Source: Paraburkholderia sp. BL25I1N1
Lineage (GTDB): Bacteria > Pseudomonadota > Gammaproteobacteria > Burkholderiales > Burkholderiaceae
Direction: 5' to 3'
DNA length: 64,000 nucleotides
NCBI RefSeq assembly: GCF_003002025.1
Contig: NZ_PVZB01000011.1
Coordinates: 1 to 64,000, forward strand
Shown here: piece after piece, positions 49,086 through 59,014 of the stretch
How the letters are laid out: every line of letters begins with the position of its first letter
Numbering within the stretch: position 1 is the first letter of the stretch
Position numbers and translations under genes: made by a program
The notes under the pieces: generated by a model
What the model was told of the DNA's origin: nothing
Databases searched by the model: none
The model's input: the letters and a program-made list of their open reading frames with translations, nothing else

Positions 49086-49706
49086 TCAGCCGACATCGAC
49101 GTTCAAGGCGATGTCGAAGGTACCGGCGCCGTTTTTGGCCAGGCCGATGAGCATCAGGCCGAGCGACTCGAGCGTCGAGGCCATGTGCAGGCCGCCGACA
49201 TCGAACGGGCGCAGCCCGAGACTTTCCAGGAAGGCAGAAACCCGCGCCTTGGCCTCCGGATCGTCAGCGGCGATGAACGCGTCGAGGCGTCCACGCCGCG
49301 CAAGTACCGGGCCGAAGAGGGTGTTGAGCGCCTTCACGACATGCGCGCTGGCGGGGGCGCTCCTGGCGATCTCCTGCGCACCAGAACTGCCGTGGGGGGT
49401 GACGAGGCCCGTGAGGTCGGGGGCGATCGGGTTGGTGATGTCGAGAATCACCTTGCCGCTGAGCGCCTCGCCGAACTCGGTCACCACCGCCGCCGCATTG
49501 CCGTACGGCACGGCGAGGATGACGATGTCGCCCGCCGGCGCGACGCCGTACGTCCCTGTGGTCGCCCCAGCTGCGAGCTTGTCGGCCAGCGCCCGCGCCC
49601 TGGCAGCGTCGCGGGATATCACCTCGACGGTGTGTCCAGCCTTGGCGATGCGGTCGCCGATCGCCGTGGCCATGCCACCTGTGCCGATGATGCTGATAGT
49701 GCTCAT
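49086..49706 (-). CDS. F420-dependent-reductase-like NAD(P)-binding oxidoreductase, copy 2
   Basis: 206 residues. Rossmann start MSTISIIGTGGMATAIGDRI, then DIVILAVPYGN, VILDITNPI and VKALNTLFGP, characteristic of the NPD-type NADP oxidoreductase/F420 family. Second member of the family in this region. Its first ~70 bp and upstream sequence have an 84-bp near-copy at 50911-50994. Convergent with HxlR cassette 1 (52 bp away). Confidence 0.85.
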   Translation of the reverse strand: MSTISIIGTGGMATAIGDRIAKAGHTVEVISRDAARARALADKLAAGATTGTYGVAPAGDIVILAVPYGNAAAVVTEFGEALSGKVILDITNPIAPDLTGLVTPHGSSGAQEIARSAPASAHVVKALNTLFGPVLARRGRLDAFIAADDPEAKARVSAFLESLGLRPFDVGGLHMASTLESLGLMLIGLAKNGAGTFDIALNVDVG

Positions 49707-49906
49707 GTGCAGTCTCCTGGTCAGTTAAGCGGTGCTCGTACTTTCAAAACGGGGCATCCCCCGGTGAATGTTTTGTGTGCGCCGAGCCGCGTTGGCCGTC
49801 CCTCATGCCATCCTTGGGTCGGCAGAGTCTTCGCGGATGAATCACGGCGTCGCGACATTGCTGCCCGCCGGGCTCGTTGCGACTCGGCTTCCTGCCTCAG
49901 CTCAAC

Positions 49907-50845
49907 TCAGAGGGCCGGGAAGTAGTGGCCATTGTCGAGGTCCTTTAGCAGGCCGGGCTGAGCAGGCTCCCAGCCGAGGGTCTGGCGCGTGATGAGGTTG
50001 GACGCCGGAAGGTCCAGCGTAACCAGATTAGCGAGGAATCCAAAGTATCCCGGCAACATCAGTACGTCCTCGGGAATACTCACCGCCGGCAGGCCCAGAC
50101 GGCTGCCAATGGCCTCGGCGATCTCGCGGAACCGGATGCCCTCGCCCTCAATTCCGTGCCAGCTTTTGCCAGCCGGACCCTTCTCCAGCGCCAGGCGGAA
50201 CAAGGAAGCGAGATCGCGGCTGTGCACGGCAGGCCACCGGTTCGCGCCGTCCCCGGGGTAGCCGACGACGCCCTTCTCCTTCGCGAGCCCGATCAGCAGC
50301 GGGAGGAAGCCGGTATCGGTCGCGCTGTGTGCAATAGGAGGAATGCGCACGACCGAAGACCGCACGCCCCGCTCCGCGAGACCGACTACGGTGAGCTCCA
50401 CGACATTGCGAACTCGCAGAGTCCCCTTGTACGCATCGCCGCCGGGAAGGGCCGGGTCCTGCTCGGTGGCTGGCCGGCCCAGGTTTTCCCACCCGGGGGA
50501 GCCGATGCTTGCCGACACGACCAGCGGCTTTCCGCTTCCGGCCAGTGCCTCGCCATACGCGAGCATGATCTGGAGTTCCGCAGCGGCCACGGCGTCAAGC
50601 CCGCCGGAGGGAAGCAGGTCTTGCCTATGCGCGATGTGGATGACGCCGTCGGCCTGCGCCGCAGCCGCCTTGAGCCCATCGAGGTCTGAGATATCCCCGC
50701 GACGCACCTTGGCGCCGAGCGCGGACACCGCCGCAGCGGACTTGTCCGACCTGGCTAAGCCGGTGACCTCGTGGCCGGCGGCGATGAGCTCGGAGATGAT
50801 GTACGGACCGATATGACCGGTGCCGCCGGTGACGAAAACGTGCAT
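49907..50845 (-). CDS. NAD-dependent epimerase/dehydratase family protein
   Basis: 312 residues, extended SDR. The start MHVFVTGGTGHIGPYIISEL contains the TGGTGHIG cofactor motif; GVIHIAHRQDLLP follows. The usual YxxxK is not evident: the region reads AYKGTLRVRNVVE, where K is offset, so catalysis may be atypical. Divergent from the second HxlR gene and its two palindromes. Confidence 0.82.
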   Translation of the reverse strand: MHVFVTGGTGHIGPYIISELIAAGHEVTGLARSDKSAAAVSALGAKVRRGDISDLDGLKAAAAQADGVIHIAHRQDLLPSGGLDAVAAAELQIMLAYGEALAGSGKPLVVSASIGSPGWENLGRPATEQDPALPGGDAYKGTLRVRNVVELTVVGLAERGVRSSVVRIPPIAHSATDTGFLPLLIGLAKEKGVVGYPGDGANRWPAVHSRDLASLFRLALEKGPAGKSWHGIEGEGIRFREIAEAIGSRLGLPAVSIPEDVLMLPGYFGFLANLVTLDLPASNLITRQTLGWEPAQPGLLKDLDNGHYFPAL

Positions 50846-50910
50846 GTTATTGCTCCTTGTAGGCGATGTGATGCGAGAAGTGGTGGTACGGGCGCACTAA
50901 GCCGAGGGCC

Positions 50911-50994
50911 GCCGATCGCCGCGGCCATGCCGCCTGCGCCGATGATGCTGATAGTGGTCACGCAGTCTCCTGGTGAGGTAAGCGGTGCCCGTAC
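50911..50994 (-). pseudogene. relic of a third F420-reductase-like gene
   Basis: This stretch is nearly the same as 49656-49741: the start of the oxidoreductase gene (VTTISIIGAGGMAAAIG in translation on the minus strand) plus its upstream leader. After about 17 codons it breaks off into the sequence before the epimerase gene. A full paralogue was evidently removed, leaving the 5' end. Confidence 0.7.
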
Positions 50995-51019
50995 CCCGAA
51001 CGACCATGCTAGCCACATT

Positions 51020-51067
51020 ACTTGCAAAAAACAAGTAAACAACGGAATTTACTTGCGTTACGCAAGT
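51020..51067. promoter_or_regulatory. paired palindromes, candidate HxlR operator of cassette 2
   Basis: ACTTGCAAAAAACAAGT at 51020-51036 and ACTTGCGTTACGCAAGT at 51051-51067, 31 bp apart (about three helical turns). The second overlaps the region just before a -10-like TAAAAT that lies about 10 bp upstream of the hxlR ATG. Confidence 0.65.
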
Positions 51068-51084
51068 GATGTTAAAATCCAGCC

Positions 51085-51540
51085 ATGAAGACGACGACAT
51101 CCAAAGAAGACGTTCGGTCCCATTGCGCGGTGAACTACGGCGTGGAGATCTTCGGCGACCGGTGGTCGCTGCTGATCATTCGCGATATCGTTTTCGTCGG
51201 CAAGAAGACGTATGGCGAGTTCCTGAAATCGGAAGAAGGGATCGCGACCAATGTGCTTGCTTCGCGCCTTGCCTTTCTTGACGAGCAAGGCATTCTCTCG
51301 AGGGCGCCCAACCCCGACGACAGGCGCAAGGACTTTTACACGCTAACCGAGAAGGGCCTGGATCTCATTCCCATCGTCCTTGCCATCGTCCTTTGGAGCG
51401 CGAAGCATGATTCGAAGTCGTATGTGCGGCGTCGCAAGGATTTCGTTGCTCGTTTACGCGGAAGCCCGTTGCAGGTGGGCGAAGAGATAAAGGCGCTGGT
51501 CCGCAATGGCGGATGTCTCTTTCCTGAGAGCAAGGAATGA
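51085..51540 (+). CDS. HxlR family transcriptional regulator, cassette 2
   Basis: 151 residues from ATG 51085 (MKTTTSKEDVRSHCAVNYG). HxlR winged helix: EIFGDRWSLLIIRDIVFVG, KTYGEFLKSEEGIATNVLA, LDEQGILSRAPNPDDRRKD, FYTLTEKGLDLIP. One cysteine near the N-terminus (C14) fits the redox-sensing position of the family. It is divergent from the epimerase gene with two strong palindromes between them. Confidence 0.9.
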   Translation: MKTTTSKEDVRSHCAVNYGVEIFGDRWSLLIIRDIVFVGKKTYGEFLKSEEGIATNVLASRLAFLDEQGILSRAPNPDDRRKDFYTLTEKGLDLIPIVLAIVLWSAKHDSKSYVRRRKDFVARLRGSPLQVGEEIKALVRNGGCLFPESKE

Positions 51541-51841
51541 GCAAGACGCACTTGGTCATTCTTTGTAGATTTTGCGCGGTGGTCGAGCTGACAGGTGGAC
51601 GGTGTCTTTGGTGAATTACCGGCCTCACGCCTTGGATAGCGAACGACACTCGATGTCGAGTTGCCCGTGTCCTTTACTCCTCCTGCTCGGAACGCGGCAC
51701 CGATTTTCGTTTGCTGGGCTGCCATCGTGTAAGAGATGGTCGAGCGCCGCTGGAAAACGCAGGACAATCCTTGGAAAGTCACTGCTGCCTGCCGCCTCAA
51801 ATGCGACGCTGCTATGCCCAGTACTTCAGAGCTTCCGCAGG
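51541..51841. other. 301-bp stretch without a supported gene
   Basis: Between the second HxlR gene and the converging receiver gene. Short ORFs here have no protein-like composition, and I see no RNA, repeat or strong hairpin. Confidence 0.5.
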
Positions 51842-52249
51842 TCACCTACATAGTGGCGTGGCTCCGCAGTGGGGTCGGATTGACCTGTTTTCCAAGCGCT
51901 TCGCCGCCAGGGAGTCGACGGTTGTCGCAAGCAGCTCGATATCGACAGGCTTGCGGAAAAAAATGTTCCATAGCCCAGTTCTATCTGATGGCGCAGATTG
52001 CGCCGAGGTCATGATGATCGGAATCAGGGCCAGCGCCGGATAACACCTGAGCCGCTCGCACAGGACGTCCCCGTCCATGCATGGCATGTTCCAGTCAGTG
52101 ACAATTACATCGGGAAGGTAACGACTTGCAATCTCCAACGCCGGATGGCCATCGTCAGCGAGTACGACGTGGTGGCCGCGCCCCTCTAAAACAACCTGGA
52201 GTAGCCATAACGAATCCGAGTCGTCGTCAACGATCAGGATGACAGACAT
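51842..52249 (-). CDS. single-domain response regulator (CheY-like receiver)
   Basis: 135 residues. Receiver motifs: ILIVDDDSDSLWLLQVVL with the acidic pair near residues 8-10, PDVIVTDWNMPCMDG with the phosphoacceptor Asp, PIIMTSAQ with the Thr/Ser switch, and FFRKPVDIE with the conserved Lys. No output domain. The terminal ~20 residues are unusual (RSIRPHCGATPLCR) and may reflect a shifted stop. No kinase gene lies nearby. Such domains act in phosphorelays or on partner proteins. Confidence 0.85.
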   Translation of the reverse strand: MSVILIVDDDSDSLWLLQVVLEGRGHHVVLADDGHPALEIASRYLPDVIVTDWNMPCMDGDVLCERLRCYPALALIPIIMTSAQSAPSDRTGLWNIFFRKPVDIELLATTVDSLAAKRLENRSIRPHCGATPLCR

Positions 52250-52502
52250 AGCAAGAGCCCTATTAGTCTCTGCCTTCGCGCAACGACTGTGCCAACTCGT
52301 ACGACGCTTACAAACTGACAGCCCTCAGTTGCCGTGTCGAAACGCGAGATCTGCCGCCAAAGGCATAAGCCAGTTCGACATGCGTGCCAGGCCAGGATCG
52401 CGGCGCACTGGGCATGTGACGGGCGCGGCTTGCATCGATTGCCTGCTATTTTGGCGGCGGGCAGTGCGGCGTCGAGCTGGTCGACTGAGATCGATTGCAG
52501 AG

Positions 52503-52919
52503 TCAACTGCTTCTCGATTTCGACGATCGCGGGGTTGGACCTTCGATGACACCGCCACCGGTAGGGAAATGCCGAAGCGTCTCTTCTCGGGGCAACTGTG
52601 CAGGAGCGTCGGTCGCCAGCCCGTAGACCTCAATGCCGCTCAACAAACCGCCGCTCTCGAATATGAATATTCCGGCCAGCGCATTGACTGGGCCGAAAAT
52701 GAAGTCCCCGAGGATGTGTACGCCCGGTGGTGCAGGTTCGCGGCCCTTGATCTGGAAATTGATGGACCCACAGCCGCAAGGACAGCGCGAAGGCGTTACC
52801 TCGGCCGCTGCGAGCTGTTCGAGAAACTCTTGCGCCTTTGGCTCGCCATGCTCAAGCATCCAACGAGCGAGCGACATCTCGGATGCAGACAACGGGCGGT
52901 TTCGTTCGAGAGTGTCCAT
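52503..52919 (-). CDS. hypothetical protein with N-terminal cysteine knuckle
   Basis: 138 residues. A helical start (LSLARWMLEHGEPKA...) is followed by CPCGCGSINFQI near residues 46-57, a possible zinc or metal site, then PGVHILGDFIFGPVNALAG and IFIFESGGLLSGIEVYGLA, and a short low-complexity tail. The beta-strand repeats 'IFGP...IFIFES.G.L.GIEVYGLA' look like a conserved family of unknown function. No operon partner. Confidence 0.55.
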   Translation of the reverse strand: MDTLERNRPLSASEMSLARWMLEHGEPKAQEFLEQLAAAEVTPSRCPCGCGSINFQIKGREPAPPGVHILGDFIFGPVNALAGIFIFESGGLLSGIEVYGLATDAPAQLPREETLRHFPTGGGVIEGPTPRSSKSRSS

Positions 52920-53041
52920 GGAGAGAAAGTCTAGCAGGTGCCTTCACGAAGACCGGCGGCCGAATGACCATGAGAATGTCTCGACTGCCGATATGCTTGC
53001 TCGACGCCTACACACCGGCTACGGTGCAAACGAAGCGGATC

Positions 53042-53995
53042 TTACTGTTCGCGAGCGCTTGTGGCTCGCCTCCATACGCCTTCCAGCATCGCAGGTACCC
53101 ATTGCTCGGCCGGGCAGCGACTCCAGGTGTCGGCAAGGAAAATCATCGATTCGTCGCCACTCGTCTGCCGAGCCTTCTCCAGCTCCAACAAGAGCAGCGT
53201 ACCCGCGGAGTAAGGGCAGCCGCCGACCGATCCACTCGATGTCGCTTGACGAAGGACCACGCCTGGGGCGAAAAGGCAGCGATGGCTGGCCACCTCGGCC
53301 GTGAGTGTCTGTCGCACCGAGGCGTCGAGATAAAGACCACGCATGTGATTCAGGCCTTTTACGACATTGTGTATTGCTACGCTGACGGCGTGGACGCCCG
53401 CAAGGTCTCCACCGACCATCGAAACGAGTAACGCCTTGGCGCGCGTCACCTTGCCGGTTACTTTCCAAGCCAGATTACGCAGCGCATTACCCGGCGCGAG
53501 CGATGCAGCAAGCACTTGCGCAGCGGCCCAGGTGGCCTCGCCAGCTTCGAAGGTGGGACTGAATAAACGACCTATGACCTGCTGCACAAGCGGCCCGACT
53601 GCAACGTCAGTGTTTGTGCCGCGAACCCACGCTGCCAATGGCTCCAGGTCGGCGGGGGCCGCGCGGATATCCGGTGCGGCGGCGTTGAGTTTGTGCCACA
53701 ACGCGTCCTGCTGGATCTCGCGTCCAGTTGCCTTTCTCGCGCTCATCGTCGGGAATCGATGACCTTTGTACGACAGCACCCCGAGTATGCGGCGGACCAA
53801 CAGACTGTTGAGCAATGGCTTGCCTGACCCAAAGGCGCGGTCGAGCGTGCCGTCACGCGCGATTTGAAGGATGCTGGCAGGCTGATCTACCTTGATGACA
53901 TCGACAAGACCCGGAATATGTTTATGTTCCACGACTGCGTACCTCGTAAAGGAAGAGATTCGTTCGACTCGCGTGGTGCGGCATGCCCCAGGCAT
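53042..53995 (-). CDS. hypothetical protein, faintly cytochrome P450-like
   Basis: 317 residues; unrecognised. The C-terminal half follows the order of a P450 C-terminus: AEVASHRCLFAPGVVLRQATSS (compare ExxR-PP...R), VGGCPYSAGTLLLLELEKA (compare i-x-x-G-t-x-v), then SMIFLADTWSRCPAEQWVP in the position of the heme loop. The canonical F-x-x-G-x-x-x-C-x-G is not present and the N-terminal half is not typical, so heme binding is doubtful. The coding frame is intact. Confidence 0.5.
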   Translation of the reverse strand: MPGACRTTRVERISSFTRYAVVEHKHIPGLVDVIKVDQPASILQIARDGTLDRAFGSGKPLLNSLLVRRILGVLSYKGHRFPTMSARKATGREIQQDALWHKLNAAAPDIRAAPADLEPLAAWVRGTNTDVAVGPLVQQVIGRLFSPTFEAGEATWAAAQVLAASLAPGNALRNLAWKVTGKVTRAKALLVSMVGGDLAGVHAVSVAIHNVVKGLNHMRGLYLDASVRQTLTAEVASHRCLFAPGVVLRQATSSGSVGGCPYSAGTLLLLELEKARQTSGDESMIFLADTWSRCPAEQWVPAMLEGVWRRATSAREQ

Positions 53996-54131
53996 TTTGC
54001 CATTGCTGCCACTCGTGCCACTCGAACAGGGCCGACGCCCGCGATAACCTCTCCGCGCCGTCAGACATGAGCCCCGATCATGTCGTCGAAACCGGCTAAT
54101 ATCTATCAGCTACCCGACAGATTGGCGCCAA

Positions 54132-54836
54132 ATGAATTCCCATGTACAAAGCTATAGGCCACAACTGGCAACAACACCGTGGTTCAAGGATTTACCGATC
54201 GAGCTTCAGGACTATCTTGTCGCTCAATCTGACCTGCTCCGGCTAAAGAAGGGGCAACAGCTTTATCGGCGCGGCGACAAGTCGTTCGGCCTGTACGCGG
54301 TTCTCGACGGCGCATTGTCGATCGGTACTGTCGGCGCGGATGGAAAAGAGGCTCTGCTCGCCGTACTTGGGCCAACCGCCTGGATCGGGGAAATCTCGAT
54401 GTTCGACGGGCTGCCTCGTCCGCACGATGCCTCAGCGATAAGTGACACTCTCGTGCTTCACGTACCCGGTGCACCGTTGGAAAGCCTGCTTAAGGCTAAC
54501 CCTGCTTACTGGCGGAATTTTGGCTTGTTGATGGCGCAAAAAATCCGAATCTCCTTCGAAAACAACGAAGCCATGACACTGTTGCCGGCCGCTCAACGCT
54601 TGGCAAGTCGCTTATTGCTGATCGCCGGTGGCTACGGCGGGATTAATGCCGAACGGAGCAGGATAAAGCTTTCGCAAGACACCTTGGCTTCAATGGTTTC
54701 GCTTACACGGCAGACGACGAACCAGCTGCTCAAGAACCTCGAGAGTCAGGGTATCGTCGATCTGAAATTCGGGGAAATCGTTATTCTTGATTTTGATCGC
54801 CTGCACGCTGCCAGTATCGAAACTCCCGGTCCTTGA
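54132..54836 (+). CDS. Crp/Fnr family transcriptional regulator
   Basis: 234 residues. A cyclic-nucleotide-type beta roll covers [19 protein letters not shown] to [19 protein letters not shown]; a dimerisation helix follows, and the winged helix has [20 protein letters not shown] with the recognition helix near residue 193. No Fnr-type cysteine cluster is present, so it is Crp-like. Ligand and targets are unknown. Its neighbours are an unknown minus-strand gene and leuC. Confidence 0.9.
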   Translation: MNSHVQSYRPQLATTPWFKDLPIELQDYLVAQSDLLRLKKGQQLYRRGDKSFGLYAVLDGALSIGTVGADGKEALLAVLGPTAWIGEISMFDGLPRPHDASAISDTLVLHVPGAPLESLLKANPAYWRNFGLLMAQKIRISFENNEAMTLLPAAQRLASRLLLIAGGYGGINAERSRIKLSQDTLASMVSLTRQTTNQLLKNLESQGIVDLKFGEIVILDFDRLHAASIETPGP

Positions 54837-55050
54837 GGCGCAAGTCAGAGACGGATCCTTGCCGCCAGAACAGCTTTCTTTGTTCCATTTCCAACGAACA
54901 GGTGTGTTCGCACCGGAACAGATTTCGTTTGAAAGCAACGGGCTTACGCGTGCGCCCTTGCCGGGTAACGCCGATACAGGTATCGTCACTACCACCCAAC
55001 TCCCTGTTTTTTATCGGTTTTTCGCGAAATTCAGCAGCCCGGAGCGAGGT

Positions 55051-55065
55051 TCTGCGTGGCATAAT
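55051..55065 (+). promoter_or_regulatory. possible extended -10 promoter of leuC
   Basis: TGGCATAAT (55057-55065) resembles an extended -10 box, 44 bp before the leuC ATG. No convincing -35 box. Low confidence. Confidence 0.3.
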
Positions 55066-55108
55066 CGACCGACACAGTCAGCCCGAAGTCATTACTATCC
55101 CGCATACC

Positions 55109-56518
55109 ATGGCACAGACTCTCTACGACAAATTGTGGAACACACACGTGGTCCACACGGAAGAAGACGGCACGACGATTCTCTATATCGACCGTCACCT
55201 GCTGCACGAAGTCACCAGCCCTCAGGCGTTCGAAGGCCTGAAGCTGGCCAAGCGTCCGGTGTGGCGTATTAGCGCGAACCTGGCGGTCTCGGACCATAAC
55301 GTGCCGACCACCGACCGCAGCCACGGCATTGCCGATCCGGTTTCCAAGCTGCAAGTCGATACGCTCGATTCGAACTGCGACGCCTACGGCATCACGCAGT
55401 TCAAGATGAACGATCTGCGTCAGGGCATCGTGCACATCATCGGGCCGGAGCAGGGCGCTACGCTGCCGGGCATGACGATCGTCTGCGGCGACTCGCACAC
55501 GTCCACGCACGGCGCATTCGGCGCGCTGGCGCATGGCATCGGCACGTCGGAAGTCGAGCACGTGCTGGCCACGCAAACGCTCTTGCAGAAGAAGAGCAAG
55601 AATATGCTGGTGAAGGTCGAAGGCGCGTTGCCGCGCGGCTGCACCGCGAAAGACATCGTGCTGGCCATCATCGGCAAGATCGGCACGGCAGGCGGCACCG
55701 GTTACGCGATCGAGTTCGGCGGTTCGACCATTCGCGCGCTCTCCATGGAAGGCCGCATGACGGTCTGCAACATGGCGATCGAAGCAGGCGCGCGCGCCGG
55801 CATGGTCGCGGTCGACGACACCACTATCGAATATCTGAAAGGCCGCCCGTTCTCGCCGGAAGGCGTGGAGTGGGATCACGCGGTCGAGTACTGGAAGCAG
55901 TTCAAGTCGGACGAAGGCGCGCAATTCGATCGCGTGGTCGAACTGAACGCGGCCGAGATCGTGCCGCAAGTCACGTGGGGCACGTCGCCGGAAATGGTCA
56001 CGGCCGTGGACGGCTACGTGCCGGACCCGGATCGCGAGAAAGACCCGGTCAAGCGCGACGCCATCGAGCGCGCGCTGAAATACATGGCGCTCGAACCGAA
56101 TGCGCCGATCGAATCGATCAAGCCGGATAAAATCTTCATCGGGTCGTGCACCAACGCGCGCATTGAGGACATTCGCGCCGCGGCTTACGTCGTGAAGAAG
56201 CTGGGCCGCCGCGTGGCGCCGAACATTCGTCTGGCCATGGTGGTGCCGGGTTCGGGTCTCGTGAAGGCGCAGGCGGAACGTGAAGGCCTGGACAAGGTCT
56301 TTACCGATGCCGGTTTCGAATGGCGTGAACCGGGTTGCTCGATGTGTCTCGCCATGAACGCCGACAGGCTGGATCCGGGCGAGCGTTGCGCGTCCACGTC
56401 GAATCGGAATTTCGAAGGTCGTCAGGGCGCCGGTGGCCGTACCCACCTCGTGAGCCCCGCAATGGCCGCGGCTGCGGCCATCGAAGGGCATTTCGTCGAT
56501 ATTCGCAAGCTTGGATAA
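55109..56518 (+). CDS. leuC: 3-isopropylmalate dehydratase large subunit
   Basis: 469 residues from ATG 55109 ([19 protein letters not shown]), the standard LeuC start; the open frame runs further upstream but without family similarity. Aconitase-type [4Fe-4S] ligands are seen in [18 protein letters not shown] and [33 protein letters not shown] is the family signature. Isomerises isopropylmalate in leucine biosynthesis with LeuD. Confidence 0.97.
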   Translation: MAQTLYDKLWNTHVVHTEEDGTTILYIDRHLLHEVTSPQAFEGLKLAKRPVWRISANLAVSDHNVPTTDRSHGIADPVSKLQVDTLDSNCDAYGITQFKMNDLRQGIVHIIGPEQGATLPGMTIVCGDSHTSTHGAFGALAHGIGTSEVEHVLATQTLLQKKSKNMLVKVEGALPRGCTAKDIVLAIIGKIGTAGGTGYAIEFGGSTIRALSMEGRMTVCNMAIEAGARAGMVAVDDTTIEYLKGRPFSPEGVEWDHAVEYWKQFKSDEGAQFDRVVELNAAEIVPQVTWGTSPEMVTAVDGYVPDPDREKDPVKRDAIERALKYMALEPNAPIESIKPDKIFIGSCTNARIEDIRAAAYVVKKLGRRVAPNIRLAMVVPGSGLVKAQAEREGLDKVFTDAGFEWREPGCSMCLAMNADRLDPGERCASTSNRNFEGRQGAGGRTHLVSPAMAAAAAIEGHFVDIRKLG

Positions 56519-56524
56519 ACACGC

Positions 56525-56683
56525 ATGATGAAGAACATGAATCGCACCACTCTATTGCGCCGCTTCGCTCTCGGTACGCTGGCTGGGCTATTGCTCGGTC
56601 TGGCCGGTTGCAACACGGTGCACGGATTCGGCGAGGACATGTCGCACCTCGGCAATTCGATCAGCAACCACGCTGATAAATAA
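56525..56683 (+). CDS. entericidin-like small lipoprotein
   Basis: 52 residues, not apparent from long-ORF searches. The N-terminus is basic (MMKNMNRTTLLRRFAL) and leads to a hydrophobic core and lipobox LLLGLAGC, with Cys29 as the acylated residue, then NTVHGFGEDMSHLGNSISN. This tail (N-T-x-x-G-x-G-x-D) is typical of the EcnA/EcnB entericidin family of small envelope lipoproteins. It lies 7 bp after leuC and 88 bp before leuD, interrupting the leuCD pair. A second ATG at 56528 is equally possible. Confidence 0.8.
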   Translation: MMKNMNRTTLLRRFALGTLAGLLLGLAGCNTVHGFGEDMSHLGNSISNHADK

Positions 56684-56770
56684 GCGGTTTTTGATTTTTT
56701 GCCGGCTATGCGCCGAGCGGCTTTCCGGCCGCCGCGCGCATTGCCCGGTCTTGAAACAGGCGCAAGCGTC

Positions 56771-57424
56771 ATGGATAAATTCATCGTACACACCGGCGTC
56801 GTGGCGCCGCTCGATCGCGAGAACGTCGACACGGACGCGATCATTCCGAAGCAATTCCTGAAGTCGATCAAGCGCACCGGTTTCGGCCCGAACGCGTTCG
56901 ACGAATGGCGCTACCTCGACCACGGCGAGCCGGGTCAGGACAATTCGAAGCGTCCGCTGAATCCGGATTTCGTGTTGAACCAGCCGCGCTACCAGGGCGC
57001 TTCGGTGCTGCTGGCGCGCAAGAATTTCGGTTGCGGCAGCTCGCGCGAGCACGCGCCCTGGGCGTTGGAGCAATACGGCTTTCGCGCGCTGATCGCGCCG
57101 AGTTTCGCCGACATTTTCTATAACAACTGCTTCAAGAACGGCGTGTTGCCGATCGTGCTGACCGAACAGCAAGTGGATCACCTGTTCAACGAGACGTATG
57201 CGTTCAACGGTTTCAAGCTGACGGTCGATCTCGAGGCGCAAGTCGTGCGCACGTCGGACGGCGGCACCGAATATCCGTTCGAAGTCGCGGCGTTCCGCAA
57301 GTACTGCCTGCTGAACGGCTTCGACGACATCGGCCTCACGCTGCGTCACGCGGACAAGATTCGCCAGTTCGAAGCGGAGCGTATTGCGAAGCAGCCCTGG
57401 CTGAATCACCGCATCGTCGGATAA
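56771..57424 (+). CDS. leuD: 3-isopropylmalate dehydratase small subunit
   Basis: 217 residues from ATG 56771 ([19 protein letters not shown]). [17 protein letters not shown] and [15 protein letters not shown] are LeuD signatures. Forms the isopropylmalate isomerase with LeuC. The start matches the family; the frame opens earlier without support. Confidence 0.97.
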   Translation: MDKFIVHTGVVAPLDRENVDTDAIIPKQFLKSIKRTGFGPNAFDEWRYLDHGEPGQDNSKRPLNPDFVLNQPRYQGASVLLARKNFGCGSSREHAPWALEQYGFRALIAPSFADIFYNNCFKNGVLPIVLTEQQVDHLFNETYAFNGFKLTVDLEAQVVRTSDGGTEYPFEVAAFRKYCLLNGFDDIGLTLRHADKIRQFEAERIAKQPWLNHRIVG

Positions 57425-57582
57425 GGGCGGTCGTCGGGGCCTAACCAGGCCCGCCCGCTGATTCAAGTTCCCAGAAAAACGCCAAGGCCGCTCCGACTTT
57501 TCTTGTCCCGCGCGGCTGGTTGGCGCGAAGCGACGGGTCCAGGGGCACTCAACAGTCTCGAAGCAAACCTCAAGGAATTCGC

Positions 57583-58650
<1,068 letters not shown>

Positions 58651-58810
58651 GCGAGCAGGCAAGATAAGCGGTCGTCAGATTCACATACGGCCGTTAAAGC
58701 GCGAATCTGCCTCGAAACAGGCCGATTCGCGCGTAATTCAGACAACAGCGACGGACGGCAACGGCGGACATTGACGTCGCCGGATTCCGGTTTTCGTGTA
58801 TATTGTGGCG

Positions 58811-58930
58811 ATGGCGCATACAGCTCAAATCTCCTCGATTTCGACACTGCACGGCAAAACGGCCCGTGCGGTTGAGCTCGCCATTACCACCACCAAAACG
58901 ATTACCCCGAAAACGATCACGAAACGCTGA
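58811..58930 (+). CDS. putative Thr/Ile/Lys-rich leader peptide upstream of asd
   Basis: 39-codon ORF from ATG 58811 to TGA 58928-58930. Its last 15 residues, ITTTKTITPKTITKR, contain seven Thr, three Ile and three Lys, all end products of the aspartate pathway that asd feeds. The composition recalls the threonine-operon leader peptide ThrL. The ribosome site is weak (TGTGG just upstream). The ORF is followed by hairpins that exclude each other (58913-58990). I infer a leader for ribosome-mediated attenuation of asd; no described counterpart is known to me in this genus. Confidence 0.55.
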   Translation: MAHTAQISSISTLHGKTARAVELAITTTKTITPKTITKR

Positions 58931-58990
58931 TCGTCCGTCGTGCCCGCTCATCTTCCCCGCGCGGTCACTGCGGGCAAAGATGCGGGGAAG
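58913..58990 (+). promoter_or_regulatory. candidate attenuator hairpins before asd
   Basis: Three perfect stems: ACGATCA/TGATCGT (58913-58919 with 58928-58934), spanning leader Ile-Thr codons and its stop; TGCCCGC/GCGGGCA (58941-58947 with 58970-58976); and CTTCCCCGC/GCGGGGAAG (58952-58960 with 58982-58990). The last two cannot form together as simple hairpins. Only TTT follows the last stem, so it may block translation rather than end transcription. Confidence 0.5.
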
Positions 58991-59014
58991 TTTCCATTCG
59001 AAGGGTATGAAGTC

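Noticed and set aside
54787-55272. 161-residue frame between the Crp gene and leuC
   Set aside because: It overlaps the leuC start in another frame and has no family features.
55031-56491. 486-residue open frame opposite leuC
   Set aside because: Shadow; leuC is supported by motifs throughout.
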